This document shows positions 27,856-36,892 of a stretch of DNA of 64,000 nt, piece after piece. The stretch's first letter is position 1. Each line of letters starts with the position of its first letter. Source of the stretch: Candidatus Porisulfidus sp. TsSOB (lineage in GTDB: Bacteria; Pseudomonadota; Gammaproteobacteria; Poriferisulfidales; Poriferisulfidaceae); assembly GCA_002631715.1 (NCBI GenBank), contig MRSX01000002.1, forward strand, positions 216,478 to 280,477, in the 5' to 3' direction. The notes under the pieces are model-generated. The model did not search any database. It was not told the DNA's origin and saw only the letters and a program-made list of their open reading frames with translations. Position numbers and translations under genes: made by a program.

Positions 27856-28706
27856 AGCTCGCGGGCCAAGGCCAGCGTCTCCTCGGCATCCCATACCTGA
27901 TCGTTGCTCTCGAACATCCGCGAGATCGCCTCGCGGTGGGTTCGGAGCTTCAGGGCTCCGAAAGCCAACCCGCCGAATAGGGAGACTCCGTCAACTTCTC
28001 GACCGCCATCGGTCATATCCATCCCTTCCACGCCCAGGGGCGGGCAGGTTCCCACATCCCCGACCGCACGCAGGCTGGACGATGCCTGCCAGATTTCGGT
28101 CGGCAGCAACTGCACCCCGGCCTGACCCGTGGCCAGGACGATGGCTGCGCCTTCGATTGCTGCGGCCGTTCCGGCCGCATCCGACACCGCCATGGGCTCC
28201 ACCGCCACACCATAGCGCTCCGAAATCCCCTCGCATGCCTGCTGGGCGCGTTCCAGTTTGCGTGAAGTCAGGCGCACCTTGGCCCCCGACTGCGCCAACA
28301 TGACCGCGGCGCGTTGGCCGACCGGCCCGGTTCCAGCCAGCACCGTCGCGCTGGAGCCTTCAAGCGGATGCGCAGTGCCCAGCATCGCAACCGCTGCCGC
28401 CGCGGTGGTGTTGCAGCCATTGGCGTCCATCATTAACGACACCCGGAAGCCTTGGAAAAACTGGGACTTCACGGTGTCCATGAGGGCCTGCGCCTGTGTC
28501 AGGTCGCTGCCGCCGATCAGAATCGCGGTATAGCGTTTGTTTTTCGGCGCGCGGGTGAAGATCGCGCCTTCCACCAGTGGGAAGCAATTGTCGGCAGTAA
28601 CCCCGCCGTAGGCCAGAACGGCGTCCGCCCCTCCATCGTAGGCGACCACCTGGTCGAAGGCGGATGGCTGGGCGTCCGTGTCCAGATGAAAGAGCAGCTT
28701 CTTCAT
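27846..28706 (-). CDS. mtdB: NAD(P)-dependent methylene-tetrahydromethanopterin dehydrogenase
   Basis: 286 residues. Oxidises methylene-H4MPT to methenyl-H4MPT in the methylotrophic formaldehyde-oxidation pathway, using NAD or NADP. Opens MKKLLFHLDTDAQPSAFDQVVAYDGGAD, and shows DANGCNTTAAAAVAML, the Rossmann glycine loop VLAGTGPVGQRAAVMLA, RKLERAQQACEGI and a conserved GLAFGALKLRTHREAI near the end; the order and length match MtdB of methylotrophs rather than folate-specific MtdA. Last gene of the serine-cycle operon, 55 bases after ppc. Confidence 0.93.
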   Translation of the reverse strand: MKKLLFHLDTDAQPSAFDQVVAYDGGADAVLAYGGVTADNCFPLVEGAIFTRAPKNKRYTAILIGGSDLTQAQALMDTVKSQFFQGFRVSLMMDANGCNTTAAAAVAMLGTAHPLEGSSATVLAGTGPVGQRAAVMLAQSGAKVRLTSRKLERAQQACEGISERYGVAVEPMAVSDAAGTAAAIEGAAIVLATGQAGVQLLPTEIWQASSSLRAVGDVGTCPPLGVEGMDMTDGGREVDGVSLFGGLAFGALKLRTHREAISRMFESNDQVWDAEETLALARELHD

Positions 28707-28761
28707 GAATCCTTCCGGGTTTGGCGAATTTTAGATGATGTGCGTATTGTTGCCGTGACTA

Positions 28762-31464
28762 TCAGCCGGTCCAGCCCAGTCCGGCCGCCACGCAGTTGAT
28801 CGACAGCAGCAGCGGAACCAGATCCAAAGTCTCCGGGCGCTCTTGGCTCCGACACAGCTTGATCAGTTCGACCTGTTCGCGACTGACCCGGTCGATGATC
28901 GGCAACCGCCGCGACAGGCGATCACTGAACATCACGAAACGGTCGCACAGGGCCTCACTGCCAGACACCCGAAGCACGGCCTCACAAGTCCGCTCATACT
29001 CTTGTTCGATCATCGAGAAGATCTCGGCCCCCACTTCGGGATTCGGGACCAATGCGGCGTAATCCCGCGCGATATCAAGCTGGACCTGGAACAGGGTCTT
29101 CTCCACCTCGTCGATCACCAGCCGGAACAGGCGGTGCCCCTCGAACATCTCGCGCAAAAGCTTTTCGCCGGCATCGCCCCGCACCCGGATGAACTCCGTA
29201 ATGGCATCGCCCACCCCGTACCAACCTGGAACCATCATCCGGTTCTGCGTCCAGGCGAACACCCAAGGAATGGCGCGCAGGTCGTCCAAGGTATTGGCGC
29301 CGAAACGGCGCATCGGTCGGGAACCGATCTTGAGCAACGCCAACTCCTCGACCGGCGAAGCATCTTGGTAGAACATGACCAGGCCGGGGTGGTCAGCCAG
29401 TTTCCGGTAGGCGGTGTACGACAGCTTCGACAGGGCCTCCATCGCCTCCTCGAACCCGGGGTGGCGGTTCTCGTCTCCAGGCAGGGAGTGTTCCAGCACG
29501 CTGGCCGCCAGGATCTCCAGTTGCGTCTCCGCATAGCCGCGGTTCGCGTACTTTCCCGACACCACTTCGCCCTGTTCGGTCAGGCGCATCCGCCCGCCAA
29601 TGGTACCCGGCGGCTGGGCGGCAATCGCACGGCCGGCCGGCATCCCGCCGCGCGACGAAGACCCGCCGCGTCCATGGAAGAACGCCACCGGTACGCCACG
29701 CTCCTCGCCCACCCGGCGCATTCGGGCCTGAGCCAGCGACACTTCATGGTTGGAGCACAGGAACCCACCATCCTTGTTGGAGTCGGAATATCCGACCATG
29801 ACCTCCATGACTCCGGGGCCGGCTCGGACGCTGCGGCGCACCATCGGGACATCCAGCATCTCGCGCAGCAGCACGGGTCCCCGGCGCAGGTCGTCGATCG
29901 TCTCCAGCAGTGGCACCACCGACAGGCGGCAGGTCTCGCAGTTCTTGAGGTCGGAAAACAGCCCGCCGTACTTGGCCAAAAGGTACACCCCGAGCAAGTC
30001 CGCCGGCGTATGTGTCATGCTCAGGATGAAGGCCCCGAATGGCTCCATCCCGCGCCGATCCGCGATCTCGCCGAGCAACTGGAACAGTTCCAGAGTGCGC
30101 TGCGCCATCTCATCCTCGAGTTTAAATTCTGGAAGGGTATCCATGGGTTCGGCAAGCCGTTGCTTCAACCATTCCCGCCATGCCTCGCTGTTCGGCTCCG
30201 GCGGTTCCCCCTCCTCCATCTGGCGGTACAGAACCGCTAGGGTGTTGTTGATCACGGTACTGTTCTCGCGGATATCCAAGCTCACGGTATGGAAACCGAA
30301 TACTTGCGCTTCCAGGCGCACCGGGCGCACCAGCAAGTCGGCGATGGAATCGCAACCGGTCTCCCGCAGACCTTTCTCCAAGGCCTTCAGATCATCCACC
30401 AGCTCGGCCGCATTCGCGTATCCTTCCGGGGCTTCTTTCTGGGTTGCCTCAAGGCGGCGCATCAGAAGATTCAAGTACTGCCGGAATACTTCCTGAGGAT
30501 TGCGCGCACGCAATGCATCCGCATCCGCATGCCCGCCCAGCATGACATCAAGACGCGATAGGAATTCTGCCGGCACCGTCACTGCGTGCGCGGCGATGGA
30601 CAGTCGGCTTCGGGCCTCCCCCATCTGCCGGTGCAGGTGCGACAACGCGGCTTCCCGGTAACCATCGAGGGCCTCCCGGGTCACCTCGGGGGTCACGTGG
30701 GGATTGCCATCGCGGTCGCCGCCGACCCAGCAACCGAAGTGGAGCAGCGGCGGTGTCTCGAATTCCGCGTCGGGGTAGTGTTCTTTCAGCGCCTGCGACA
30801 GCTGCCAGAACAAGTCGCGCGCGCCGCGGTAAAGCGATTCGTCGAAAAAGTGAAGGATCCACGCAACCTCCTCCGGCACAGTCGGCTTGGTCAGGCGAAT
30901 TTCCCCGGTCATCCACAGCAAGTCGATCTCGTCGCGGATGGTGTCGATCATGCGCTGGCGTTCCCGCTCCGTGTAGCGGGTCTCTTCCAGTTCCTTGAGC
31001 AGTACGTAAATGCGGCGGTGGATTTCCAGCACCGTTACCCGCTTGGCCTCGGTCGGGTGCGCCGTCAGCACCGGCACGACCTGCGCGCCCCGCAGGCGAT
31101 CACGAACGGCTTCGGCGTCAAGCCCGACAGTGCGGGCATGCGCGAGCGCGGCAGAAAAAGAACCAGGGACCTGCTGCGGTCCGAGTTCGTCCTCGATTGC
31201 CCGGCGATGCCGGATTGCCGCGTTCTGCTCGGCGATATTGAACAGTTGGAAGCCGATTCCGTAGGCCTGGAGAACCCGCAATCGGGTCTCCGAGGTTATC
31301 TGCCCTCGGCTTTCAAGAAGCGGGACAATGTCCGGGGTGCGGCGGCGGATGACTTCCAGCAGCAGTCCACCCAACTGCTGGACCATACTTTCGGTATAGC
31401 GCAGGGTGTCGGCGCGTATACGGTCTTCCGGGCGATCGGCAGAAGCGGCGACGTCGGACGGCAT
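28762..31464 (-). CDS. ppc: Phosphoenolpyruvate carboxylase
   Basis: 900 residues. Carboxylates PEP to oxaloacetate, the CO2-fixing step of the serine cycle. Active-site blocks: LTAHPTEAKR with the catalytic His, GGDRDGNPHVT, the GYSDSNKDGGFL loop, and FHGRGGSSSRGGMPAGRAI, a variant of the mobile FHGRGG loop. The C-terminus ends VAAGLGWTG, consistent with the conserved terminal Gly. The hprA stop is 29 bases upstream. The operon position argues for the serine-cycle isozyme, often insensitive to acetyl-CoA; I cannot judge regulation from sequence. Confidence 0.96.
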   Translation of the reverse strand: MPSDVAASADRPEDRIRADTLRYTESMVQQLGGLLLEVIRRRTPDIVPLLESRGQITSETRLRVLQAYGIGFQLFNIAEQNAAIRHRRAIEDELGPQQVPGSFSAALAHARTVGLDAEAVRDRLRGAQVVPVLTAHPTEAKRVTVLEIHRRIYVLLKELEETRYTERERQRMIDTIRDEIDLLWMTGEIRLTKPTVPEEVAWILHFFDESLYRGARDLFWQLSQALKEHYPDAEFETPPLLHFGCWVGGDRDGNPHVTPEVTREALDGYREAALSHLHRQMGEARSRLSIAAHAVTVPAEFLSRLDVMLGGHADADALRARNPQEVFRQYLNLLMRRLEATQKEAPEGYANAAELVDDLKALEKGLRETGCDSIADLLVRPVRLEAQVFGFHTVSLDIRENSTVINNTLAVLYRQMEEGEPPEPNSEAWREWLKQRLAEPMDTLPEFKLEDEMAQRTLELFQLLGEIADRRGMEPFGAFILSMTHTPADLLGVYLLAKYGGLFSDLKNCETCRLSVVPLLETIDDLRRGPVLLREMLDVPMVRRSVRAGPGVMEVMVGYSDSNKDGGFLCSNHEVSLAQARMRRVGEERGVPVAFFHGRGGSSSRGGMPAGRAIAAQPPGTIGGRMRLTEQGEVVSGKYANRGYAETQLEILAASVLEHSLPGDENRHPGFEEAMEALSKLSYTAYRKLADHPGLVMFYQDASPVEELALLKIGSRPMRRFGANTLDDLRAIPWVFAWTQNRMMVPGWYGVGDAITEFIRVRGDAGEKLLREMFEGHRLFRLVIDEVEKTLFQVQLDIARDYAALVPNPEVGAEIFSMIEQEYERTCEAVLRVSGSEALCDRFVMFSDRLSRRLPIIDRVSREQVELIKLCRSQERPETLDLVPLLLSINCVAAGLGWTG

Positions 31465-31493
31465 GCAGGCGGGGCCGGTCCCGGGGCGGGTAC

Positions 31494-32465
31494 TCAGGCG
31501 ACGCGGTCGCGCGGCTCCTGGTCAGCGAAAAACAGATCCAGGTTCTCGACCACCCGCATGCCCATGGCGATCCGGGTTTCGGTCGAGGCGCTTCCCAGGT
31601 GCGGCACCAGGACCGCATTCTCGAGCTCCAGGAATCCCGGGTCGAGCTTGGGTTCGCCCTCGAAGACGTCGAGCCCGGCCCCCGCGATGGTGCCGTTTTT
31701 CAACGCCTTGATCAGGGCCTGATTGTCGATGATGTCGCCTCGTGCGGAATTGACCAGTATGGCGGATGATTTCATCCGGGCCAGGCGCTCATCGTTGATC
31801 AAATGGTAGGTTGATTCACCGCCCGGGCAGTGCAGGGACACGAAGTCGGCCTTCTCCAGCACTTCCTCGACCGAATCGCAGGCAGTCGCCTGGAATTTCT
31901 CTACGACTTCCGGCTTCGGCGGATACGGATCGTGGAAGATCACCTTCATACCAAAACCGAAATGGCAACGCTGGGCCATGGCCTGGGCGATGCGGCCGAA
32001 ACCGACGCAGCCCAAGGTCTTGCCGGTGACCTTGGTCGCCAGCATGTGGGTCGGGCGCCAGCCGGCCCATTCCCCGGCACGCAGGTGCCGTTCGCCTTCG
32101 CCGGTGCGGCGGGCAGCCGTCAGCAGGAGATTCACGGCGATGTCCGCCGTGCAATCGGTTAGGACTTCCGGGGTGTTGGTCACCACGAGACCAGTCTGCT
32201 TGGCCGCGTCCAGATCGATGTGGTTGAAGCCCACGCCGAAATTCCCCAGGATCTTCGCGCGGATGCCGTCGATGCCGAGCACCTCGGCGGTGATCGGGTC
32301 CGTCACGGTCGGGCAGACCGCGTCGTACTCGCGCAGGGCCTGGTGCAGCTCGTCCACGCTCATCGGATGGTCGTCCTCGTTGAGCGTGAAGTCGTAGTTC
32401 TCGAACAAGTGCGCCTCGACCGGCTCCGGCCAGCGGCGCGTGGCAATGACTTTGGGTTTTGACAT
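31494..32465 (-). CDS. hprA: Hydroxypyruvate/glyoxylate reductase (D-2-hydroxyacid dehydrogenase)
   Basis: 323 residues. D-isomer 2-hydroxyacid dehydrogenase: substrate domain, then NAD-binding motif LGCVGFGRIAQAM, catalytic Arg in VNSARGDIID, Glu in FEGEPKL and His in VPHLGSAS. In the serine cycle it reduces hydroxypyruvate to glycerate. Placement between mtkB (9 bases upstream) and ppc supports that assignment over other hydroxyacid dehydrogenases. A glyoxylate reductase activity is also typical of the family. Confidence 0.88.
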   Translation of the reverse strand: MSKPKVIATRRWPEPVEAHLFENYDFTLNEDDHPMSVDELHQALREYDAVCPTVTDPITAEVLGIDGIRAKILGNFGVGFNHIDLDAAKQTGLVVTNTPEVLTDCTADIAVNLLLTAARRTGEGERHLRAGEWAGWRPTHMLATKVTGKTLGCVGFGRIAQAMAQRCHFGFGMKVIFHDPYPPKPEVVEKFQATACDSVEEVLEKADFVSLHCPGGESTYHLINDERLARMKSSAILVNSARGDIIDNQALIKALKNGTIAGAGLDVFEGEPKLDPGFLELENAVLVPHLGSASTETRIAMGMRVVENLDLFFADQEPRDRVA

Positions 32466-32474
32466 GCGGCCTCC

Positions 32475-33362
32475 TTAGAGCTTGGATACGACGTCTTTCA
32501 TGGTGGTGCCGAATTCGGAAGGATTCGGCACGATCGCCACGCCAGCTTCCTTAAAGATTTCGACCTTCTCTGAGGCGCTCTCGCCTTTTCCGGAAATGAT
32601 GGCCCCGGCATGACCCATGCGGCGTCCCTTCGGGGCAGTCAGACCCGCCACGTAGGCCGCAACCGGCTTGGTCATATGGTCGCGGGCGAACTCAGCCGCT
32701 TCCGCTTCCTGCGGACCGCCGATCTCACCGATGATCATGACCGCATCCGTGTCGGGGTCCTGCTCAAACAGTTCCATGATGTCGCGGTGCGAACTGCCGT
32801 TGATCGGATCGCCGCCGATCCCGATGCTGGTCGAGATGCCAATGCCTTCGGCCTTCATCTGCGAGGCGGCCTCGTAGCCCAGCGTGCCGGAACGCCCGAC
32901 CACGCCAACCCGACCCGGTTCGTAGATATGACCCGGCATGATTCCGAGCATCGCTTCGCCCGGCGTGATGGAACCTGCGCAATTGGGCCCGGTCAGGATC
33001 ATCTTGCGTTCCTTCGGGTAGCGCAGCATGAAGCGCTTGACGCGGATCATGTCCTGAGCCGGGATGCCGTCAGTGATCGCCACGCAATACTTGATGCCCC
33101 CATCGGCGGCCTCCATGATCGAGTCGGCGGCCGCGGCCGCAGGCACGAACACGATGCTGGCCGTTGCACCGGTTGCATCCACCGCCTCCTTGATGGTGTT
33201 GAACACCGGCAGGTTCAGGTGCGCCTGTCCGCCTTTCCCCGGCGTGACACCCCCGACCACGTTGCTGCCGTATTCCAGCATTTCCTTGGCATGAAAAGTT
33301 CCGATCCGGCCGGTGAAGCCCTGAATCAGGATCTTGGTGTCCTTGTTGATCAGAATCGACAT
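32475..33362 (-). CDS. mtkB: Malate-CoA ligase alpha subunit
   Basis: 295 residues from ATG 33362, 8 bases after a strong AAGGAGG ribosome site (33371-33377) located inside the mtkA 3' end. Homologous to succinyl-CoA synthetase alpha: CoA-binding fold with LIQGFTGRIGTFHAKEML, PNCAGSITPGEAMLG, and the phosphohistidine loop RRMGHAGAIISG. Neighbouring mcl, ppc and sga indicate malate thiokinase, which makes malyl-CoA in the serine cycle, rather than the TCA-cycle enzyme. Partner subunit directly upstream. Confidence 0.92.
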   Translation of the reverse strand: MSILINKDTKILIQGFTGRIGTFHAKEMLEYGSNVVGGVTPGKGGQAHLNLPVFNTIKEAVDATGATASIVFVPAAAAADSIMEAADGGIKYCVAITDGIPAQDMIRVKRFMLRYPKERKMILTGPNCAGSITPGEAMLGIMPGHIYEPGRVGVVGRSGTLGYEAASQMKAEGIGISTSIGIGGDPINGSSHRDIMELFEQDPDTDAVMIIGEIGGPQEAEAAEFARDHMTKPVAAYVAGLTAPKGRRMGHAGAIISGKGESASEKVEIFKEAGVAIVPNPSEFGTTMKDVVSKL

Positions 33363-33366
33363 CGTG

Positions 33367-34539
33367 TCAACCTCCTTGTTTCTGTGCGGCCGCCACCGCC
33401 TTCTGGGCGGCATCGGCCAGCGTGTCGGCCATGATGATGGGCAGCCCGCTGTCGACCAGCATCTGGGTGCCTTCCTCCACGTTGGTGCCAGACAGGCGCA
33501 CCACCAAGGGCACGCCCAGGTCGACCACGCCGAGCGCCTTGATCAGGCCTTCGGCGATCCAGTCGCAGCGGTTGATCCCGGCAAAGATGTTGACCAGCAT
33601 GGCCTTGACGTTGCCGTCCTGCAGTACCAGTTCGAACGCCTTGGCCACCCGCTCCGGCGACGCGCCGCCGCCGATGTCGAGGAAGTTGGCCGGCTCGCCG
33701 CCGGACAGCTTGATCATGTCCATGGTGGCCATGGCCAGCCCCGCTCCGTTGATCATGCAGCCGATGTCGCCATCCAAGCCCACGTAGCTGAGGTCGTGGT
33801 CGGAGGCGGCGGTCTCCCGCGGGTCCTCCTGCGACATGTCACGCAATTCAGCCACCTCGCGGTGACGGAACAGCGCGTTGTCGTCAAATTCCATCTTGGC
33901 GTCCAGGGCGATCAGGCGCCGATCCCGGGTCACCACCAGCGGATTGATCTCGACCATGCTGGCGTCCAGTTCGATCATCGCCTTGTACAGGCCGCGGAAC
34001 GTGGATACCGCCTGTTTTACGAGATCCGGCCCCAAACCCAGCCCAAAGGCGAGTTCCTGCGCCTGGAAATGGCGCATGCCGGAAGCCGGATCGATGCTGA
34101 TGCGCAGGATGCTTTCCGGTTTCTCCTGGGCCAGCTGCTCGATTTCCATGCCTCCCTCGGCGGAAGCGACGGCGACATGCCGCTGCTTGGCCCGGTCCAG
34201 CACGAATGCCAGGTAGATTTCGCGGTCGATGTCGACCCCGGCCTCGACGTACAGTTTCTGAACCAGCTTGCCTGCCGATCCCGTCTGGTGGGTCACCAGC
34301 TTTTCGCCGAGCATTTCGTCCGCAGCCCGGCGTACTTCGTCGTTGCTCCGGCACAGGCGGATGCCCCCCGCCTTGCCTCGGGCTCCGGAATGAATCTGCG
34401 CCTTGACCGCGCACACCGTGGATCCTTGGGAGTTGTAGGCCGCAACCGCCTGGTCAGGGCTGTACACCAAGGTGCCTGGCTGAATCTGGATCCCGTAGTT
34501 GGCCAGGACTTCCTTGGCCTGGTATTCGTGTATATGCAT
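33367..34539 (-). CDS. mtkA: Malate-CoA ligase beta subunit
   Basis: 390 residues, ATP-grasp subunit of the malate-CoA ligase. Begins MHIHEYQAKEVLANYGI; conserved VKAQIHSGARGKAGGIRLC, the VEINPLVV metal motif, and GGEPANFLDIGGGA near the C-terminal domain. GAGGA-type ribosome site precedes ATG 34539. Stop is 4 bases before mtkB. Same context as mtkB; succinyl-CoA synthetase beta would be the main alternative identity. Confidence 0.92.
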   Translation of the reverse strand: MHIHEYQAKEVLANYGIQIQPGTLVYSPDQAVAAYNSQGSTVCAVKAQIHSGARGKAGGIRLCRSNDEVRRAADEMLGEKLVTHQTGSAGKLVQKLYVEAGVDIDREIYLAFVLDRAKQRHVAVASAEGGMEIEQLAQEKPESILRISIDPASGMRHFQAQELAFGLGLGPDLVKQAVSTFRGLYKAMIELDASMVEINPLVVTRDRRLIALDAKMEFDDNALFRHREVAELRDMSQEDPRETAASDHDLSYVGLDGDIGCMINGAGLAMATMDMIKLSGGEPANFLDIGGGASPERVAKAFELVLQDGNVKAMLVNIFAGINRCDWIAEGLIKALGVVDLGVPLVVRLSGTNVEEGTQMLVDSGLPIIMADTLADAAQKAVAAAQKQGG

Positions 34540-34555
34540 GTTGTTTGTCCTCGTT

Positions 34556-35497
34556 TTAGTCGCGCGCGGCGATTGCTTCCGCCAAACGCACTACGTTCTC
34601 GGCCATCCGTGCCGAAGCCGCATCAATCATCTTGCCGTCGACAGCAGCTGCGCCCCGGCCTTCCGCTGCCGCAATCTCCAGTTCCTTCAGAATTCGCCGT
34701 GCCCGATCCACTTCCGCCTCCGGCGGAGAAAAGATTTCGTTGGCCAGCTCTATCTGGGACGGATGGATCGCCCATTTGCCCTCGATCCCGAGTGCAGCGG
34801 CGCGGCGTGCCGCCGCCCGGTAGGCGTCCGGGTCCTTGAAGTCGCCAAACGGTCCGTCGATCGCCCGCAAGCCGTACGCCCGGCAAGCCACTGTCATGCG
34901 AGACAGGGCGAAGTGCCACTGGTCCCCTGGGTAGTCAGGGTTGAGTCCACCGATATTGACCGTGCGCGCCCGGTTGGAAGCGGCATAGTCCGCCACTCCG
35001 AAGTGCAAGGCCTCCAGACGTCCGCCGTAGGCGGCGATCGCCTCGACGTTGGCCATGCCGAGGGCCGTCTCGATCAGGGCTTCCAGGCCGACTCGGGTCT
35101 CGAAGCCTTTCCCCTGTTCAATTTGGTTCACCATCGCCTCGACCATGTAGACGTCCGACGGCACTCCGACTTTCGGGATCAGGATCGTGTCCAGGCGGTC
35201 ACCCGCCTGTTCCATCAGATCCACCACGTCACGGTACATGTAGTGGGTGTCGAGTCCGTTGATCCGAACCGAGATGGTCTTCCCCGCCCCTCGCCAGTCC
35301 AGGTCGAGCAGGGCTTGAATTACATTGACCCGGGCCTGTTCCTTGTCGCCTGGCGCGACCGCGTCTTCCAGGTCCAGGAAGACATAGTCGACTGCGGAGT
35401 TCAGCGCTTTTTCAAACAGCGCCGGGTTGGAACCCGGAACCGCCAGTTCGCTGCGCTGCAGGCGGGTCGGCGCGGGGGTGGCTTGAGTGTGGCTCAT
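34556..35497 (-). CDS. mclA: Malyl-CoA lyase
   Basis: 313 residues, HpcH/HpaI-CitE family TIM-barrel lyase. Cleaves malyl-CoA to glyoxylate and acetyl-CoA, regenerating the acceptor of the serine cycle. Seen: RSELAVPGSNPALFEKAL, VFLDLEDAVAPGDKEQAR (metal-binding Asp/Glu), RINGLDT with the CoA/substrate Arg, LIPKVG, EALIETALG and GKWAIHPSQIE. Lies between sga (10-base gap) and mtkA. CitE is less likely given the neighbours. Confidence 0.94.
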   Translation of the reverse strand: MSHTQATPAPTRLQRSELAVPGSNPALFEKALNSAVDYVFLDLEDAVAPGDKEQARVNVIQALLDLDWRGAGKTISVRINGLDTHYMYRDVVDLMEQAGDRLDTILIPKVGVPSDVYMVEAMVNQIEQGKGFETRVGLEALIETALGMANVEAIAAYGGRLEALHFGVADYAASNRARTVNIGGLNPDYPGDQWHFALSRMTVACRAYGLRAIDGPFGDFKDPDAYRAAARRAAALGIEGKWAIHPSQIELANEIFSPPEAEVDRARRILKELEIAAAEGRGAAAVDGKMIDAASARMAENVVRLAEAIAARD

Positions 35498-35507
35498 TCA
35501 GGACCTC

Positions 35508-36788
35508 TTACTTCTTCTTGCGCTTGGGTGCCGCTTTCTTCTTGACCGCGGTCTCGCGGGGGCCTTTGGCAGCGCCGAATGCGGGGATCTTCTTCTTGCC
35601 CCTCGCGGTGTCGCAGTAGTATTCGACCGCCTTGGCCACGCCCGAGCCCGGACGCACCTTCATGCCGGCATCGCGCATCGCCATCTCGACACCGCCGAGA
35701 GCCGCCATCATGCGCACTTCGTTGTTGTCGCCCAAGTGGCCGATGCGGAACACCTTGCCGGCGACTTCGGACAGGCCGGCGCCCAGCGAGATGTTGTAAC
35801 GGTGATAGGCGATGTGGATGACTTCGGCCGCATTGACGTTTCTTGGAACCTTGATGGCCGACACCGTGTCGGAATACCATTTCGGTTCGGCCGCGCACAG
35901 GTCCAGGCCCCATCCGGAAATTGCCTGGCGCACGCCTTCGGCCAACCGGTGGTGGCGCTGGAACACGTTGTCCAGACCTTCCCCGAGCAGCAGGTCGATG
36001 GAAGCGCGCAGGCCGCGCAGCATCGGTGCCGAGGGGGTGTACGGGAAGAACCCGTCCTTGTTGGTCGCAATGTGATCGGCGATGTCTAGGAAGCAACGCT
36101 TGCACTTGGCGGTCTTGGCTGCCGCCAGCGCGCGGCGCGAGAAGCACACCAGCGCCATGCCGGCCGGCAACATGAAGCCTTTCTGCGAACCGGACACGGC
36201 CACGTCGACCTTCCATTCGTCCATGCGGAAGTCGATGCTCGCGATGGAACTGACGCCGTCGACCATCAGCATGGCCGGATGCTTGGCCCGGTCCATGGCC
36301 CGACGCAGGCCCGCGATGTTGCTGGTGACCCCGGTCGCGGTCTCGTTGTGACAGGCCAGCACTGCCTTGATCTTATGCTCCTTGTCTTTTCTCAGGATCT
36401 GCTCAAACTGCTTCAGCGGTACGCCTTCGCCCCACTTCACCTGCACCAGTTCCACGTCCAGGCCCATGCGCTGGGCCAGATCCGCCCACAGATGCGAAAA
36501 CTGCCCAAAACGGGCAGTCAGGACGCGGTCGCCCGGCGACAGGGTGTTGGTCAGAGCCACTTCCCAGCCGGCCGTGCCGGTGGCGGGAAAGATGAAACTT
36601 TTGCCGGTGCGGGTCTTGAAGATTTTGTTCAGGTCGCGCAACAGGGGTTTGACCAGTTGGGGGAAATCGGGCGCCCGATGATCCTCCATCGGAACGACCA
36701 TGGCGTTTTGAACCTCGACCGGAATATGCGTGGGTCCCGGCGCGTATAGATAGTTGCGGCCAGGAAAGACAAGTTTTTCAGCGGGCAT
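35508..36788 (-). CDS. sgaA: Serine-glyoxylate aminotransferase
   Basis: 426 residues, class V PLP aminotransferase. Moves the amino group of serine to glyoxylate, giving hydroxypyruvate and glycine. Starts with FPGRNYLYAPGPTHIPVEVQNAM, contains the PLP-Lys loop SGSQKGFMLPAGMA, and an MVDGVSSIASIDFRMDEW Asp region. First protein gene of the serine-cycle operon. The C-terminus carries an unusual Lys-rich tail (VKKKAAPKRKKK) beyond the enzyme fold. Confidence 0.95.
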   Translation of the reverse strand: MPAEKLVFPGRNYLYAPGPTHIPVEVQNAMVVPMEDHRAPDFPQLVKPLLRDLNKIFKTRTGKSFIFPATGTAGWEVALTNTLSPGDRVLTARFGQFSHLWADLAQRMGLDVELVQVKWGEGVPLKQFEQILRKDKEHKIKAVLACHNETATGVTSNIAGLRRAMDRAKHPAMLMVDGVSSIASIDFRMDEWKVDVAVSGSQKGFMLPAGMALVCFSRRALAAAKTAKCKRCFLDIADHIATNKDGFFPYTPSAPMLRGLRASIDLLLGEGLDNVFQRHHRLAEGVRQAISGWGLDLCAAEPKWYSDTVSAIKVPRNVNAAEVIHIAYHRYNISLGAGLSEVAGKVFRIGHLGDNNEVRMMAALGGVEMAMRDAGMKVRPGSGVAKAVEYYCDTARGKKKIPAFGAAKGPRETAVKKKAAPKRKKK

Positions 36789-36854
36789 AAGAAAGTCCTT
36801 TTCGTTAATGGATAAAGACGCACACCGAGCACCGAGGCACCCGTGCCGTCACAA

Positions 36855-36892
36855 AAAAGCCGCCGGAGCGGCCATAGGGGCAGGCGGCTTTT
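36855..36892 (-). terminator. Rho-independent terminator-like hairpin upstream of sgaA
   Basis: A perfect 10-base inverted repeat, AAAAGCCGCC (36855-36864) and GGCGGCTTTT (36883-36892), with an 18-base loop and a run of six Ts on the minus strand. It lies 164 bases after tRNA-Glu and 66 bases before the sgaA start in the direction of transcription. It could end the tRNA transcript or act as an attenuator in front of the serine-cycle operon. Confidence 0.75.

Noticed and set aside
28843-30240. 465-codon plus-strand open frame
   Set aside because: Antisense to ppc, which has complete active-site motifs; no family features in the shadow.
33367-34539. Succinyl-CoA synthetase rather than malate-CoA ligase
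   Set aside because: The sequence families overlap, but mcl, ppc, sga and hpr in the same operon favour the malate enzyme.
33334-34839. 501-codon plus-strand open frame
   Set aside because: Antisense to mtkA and mcl; both real genes show conserved motifs and ribosome sites.
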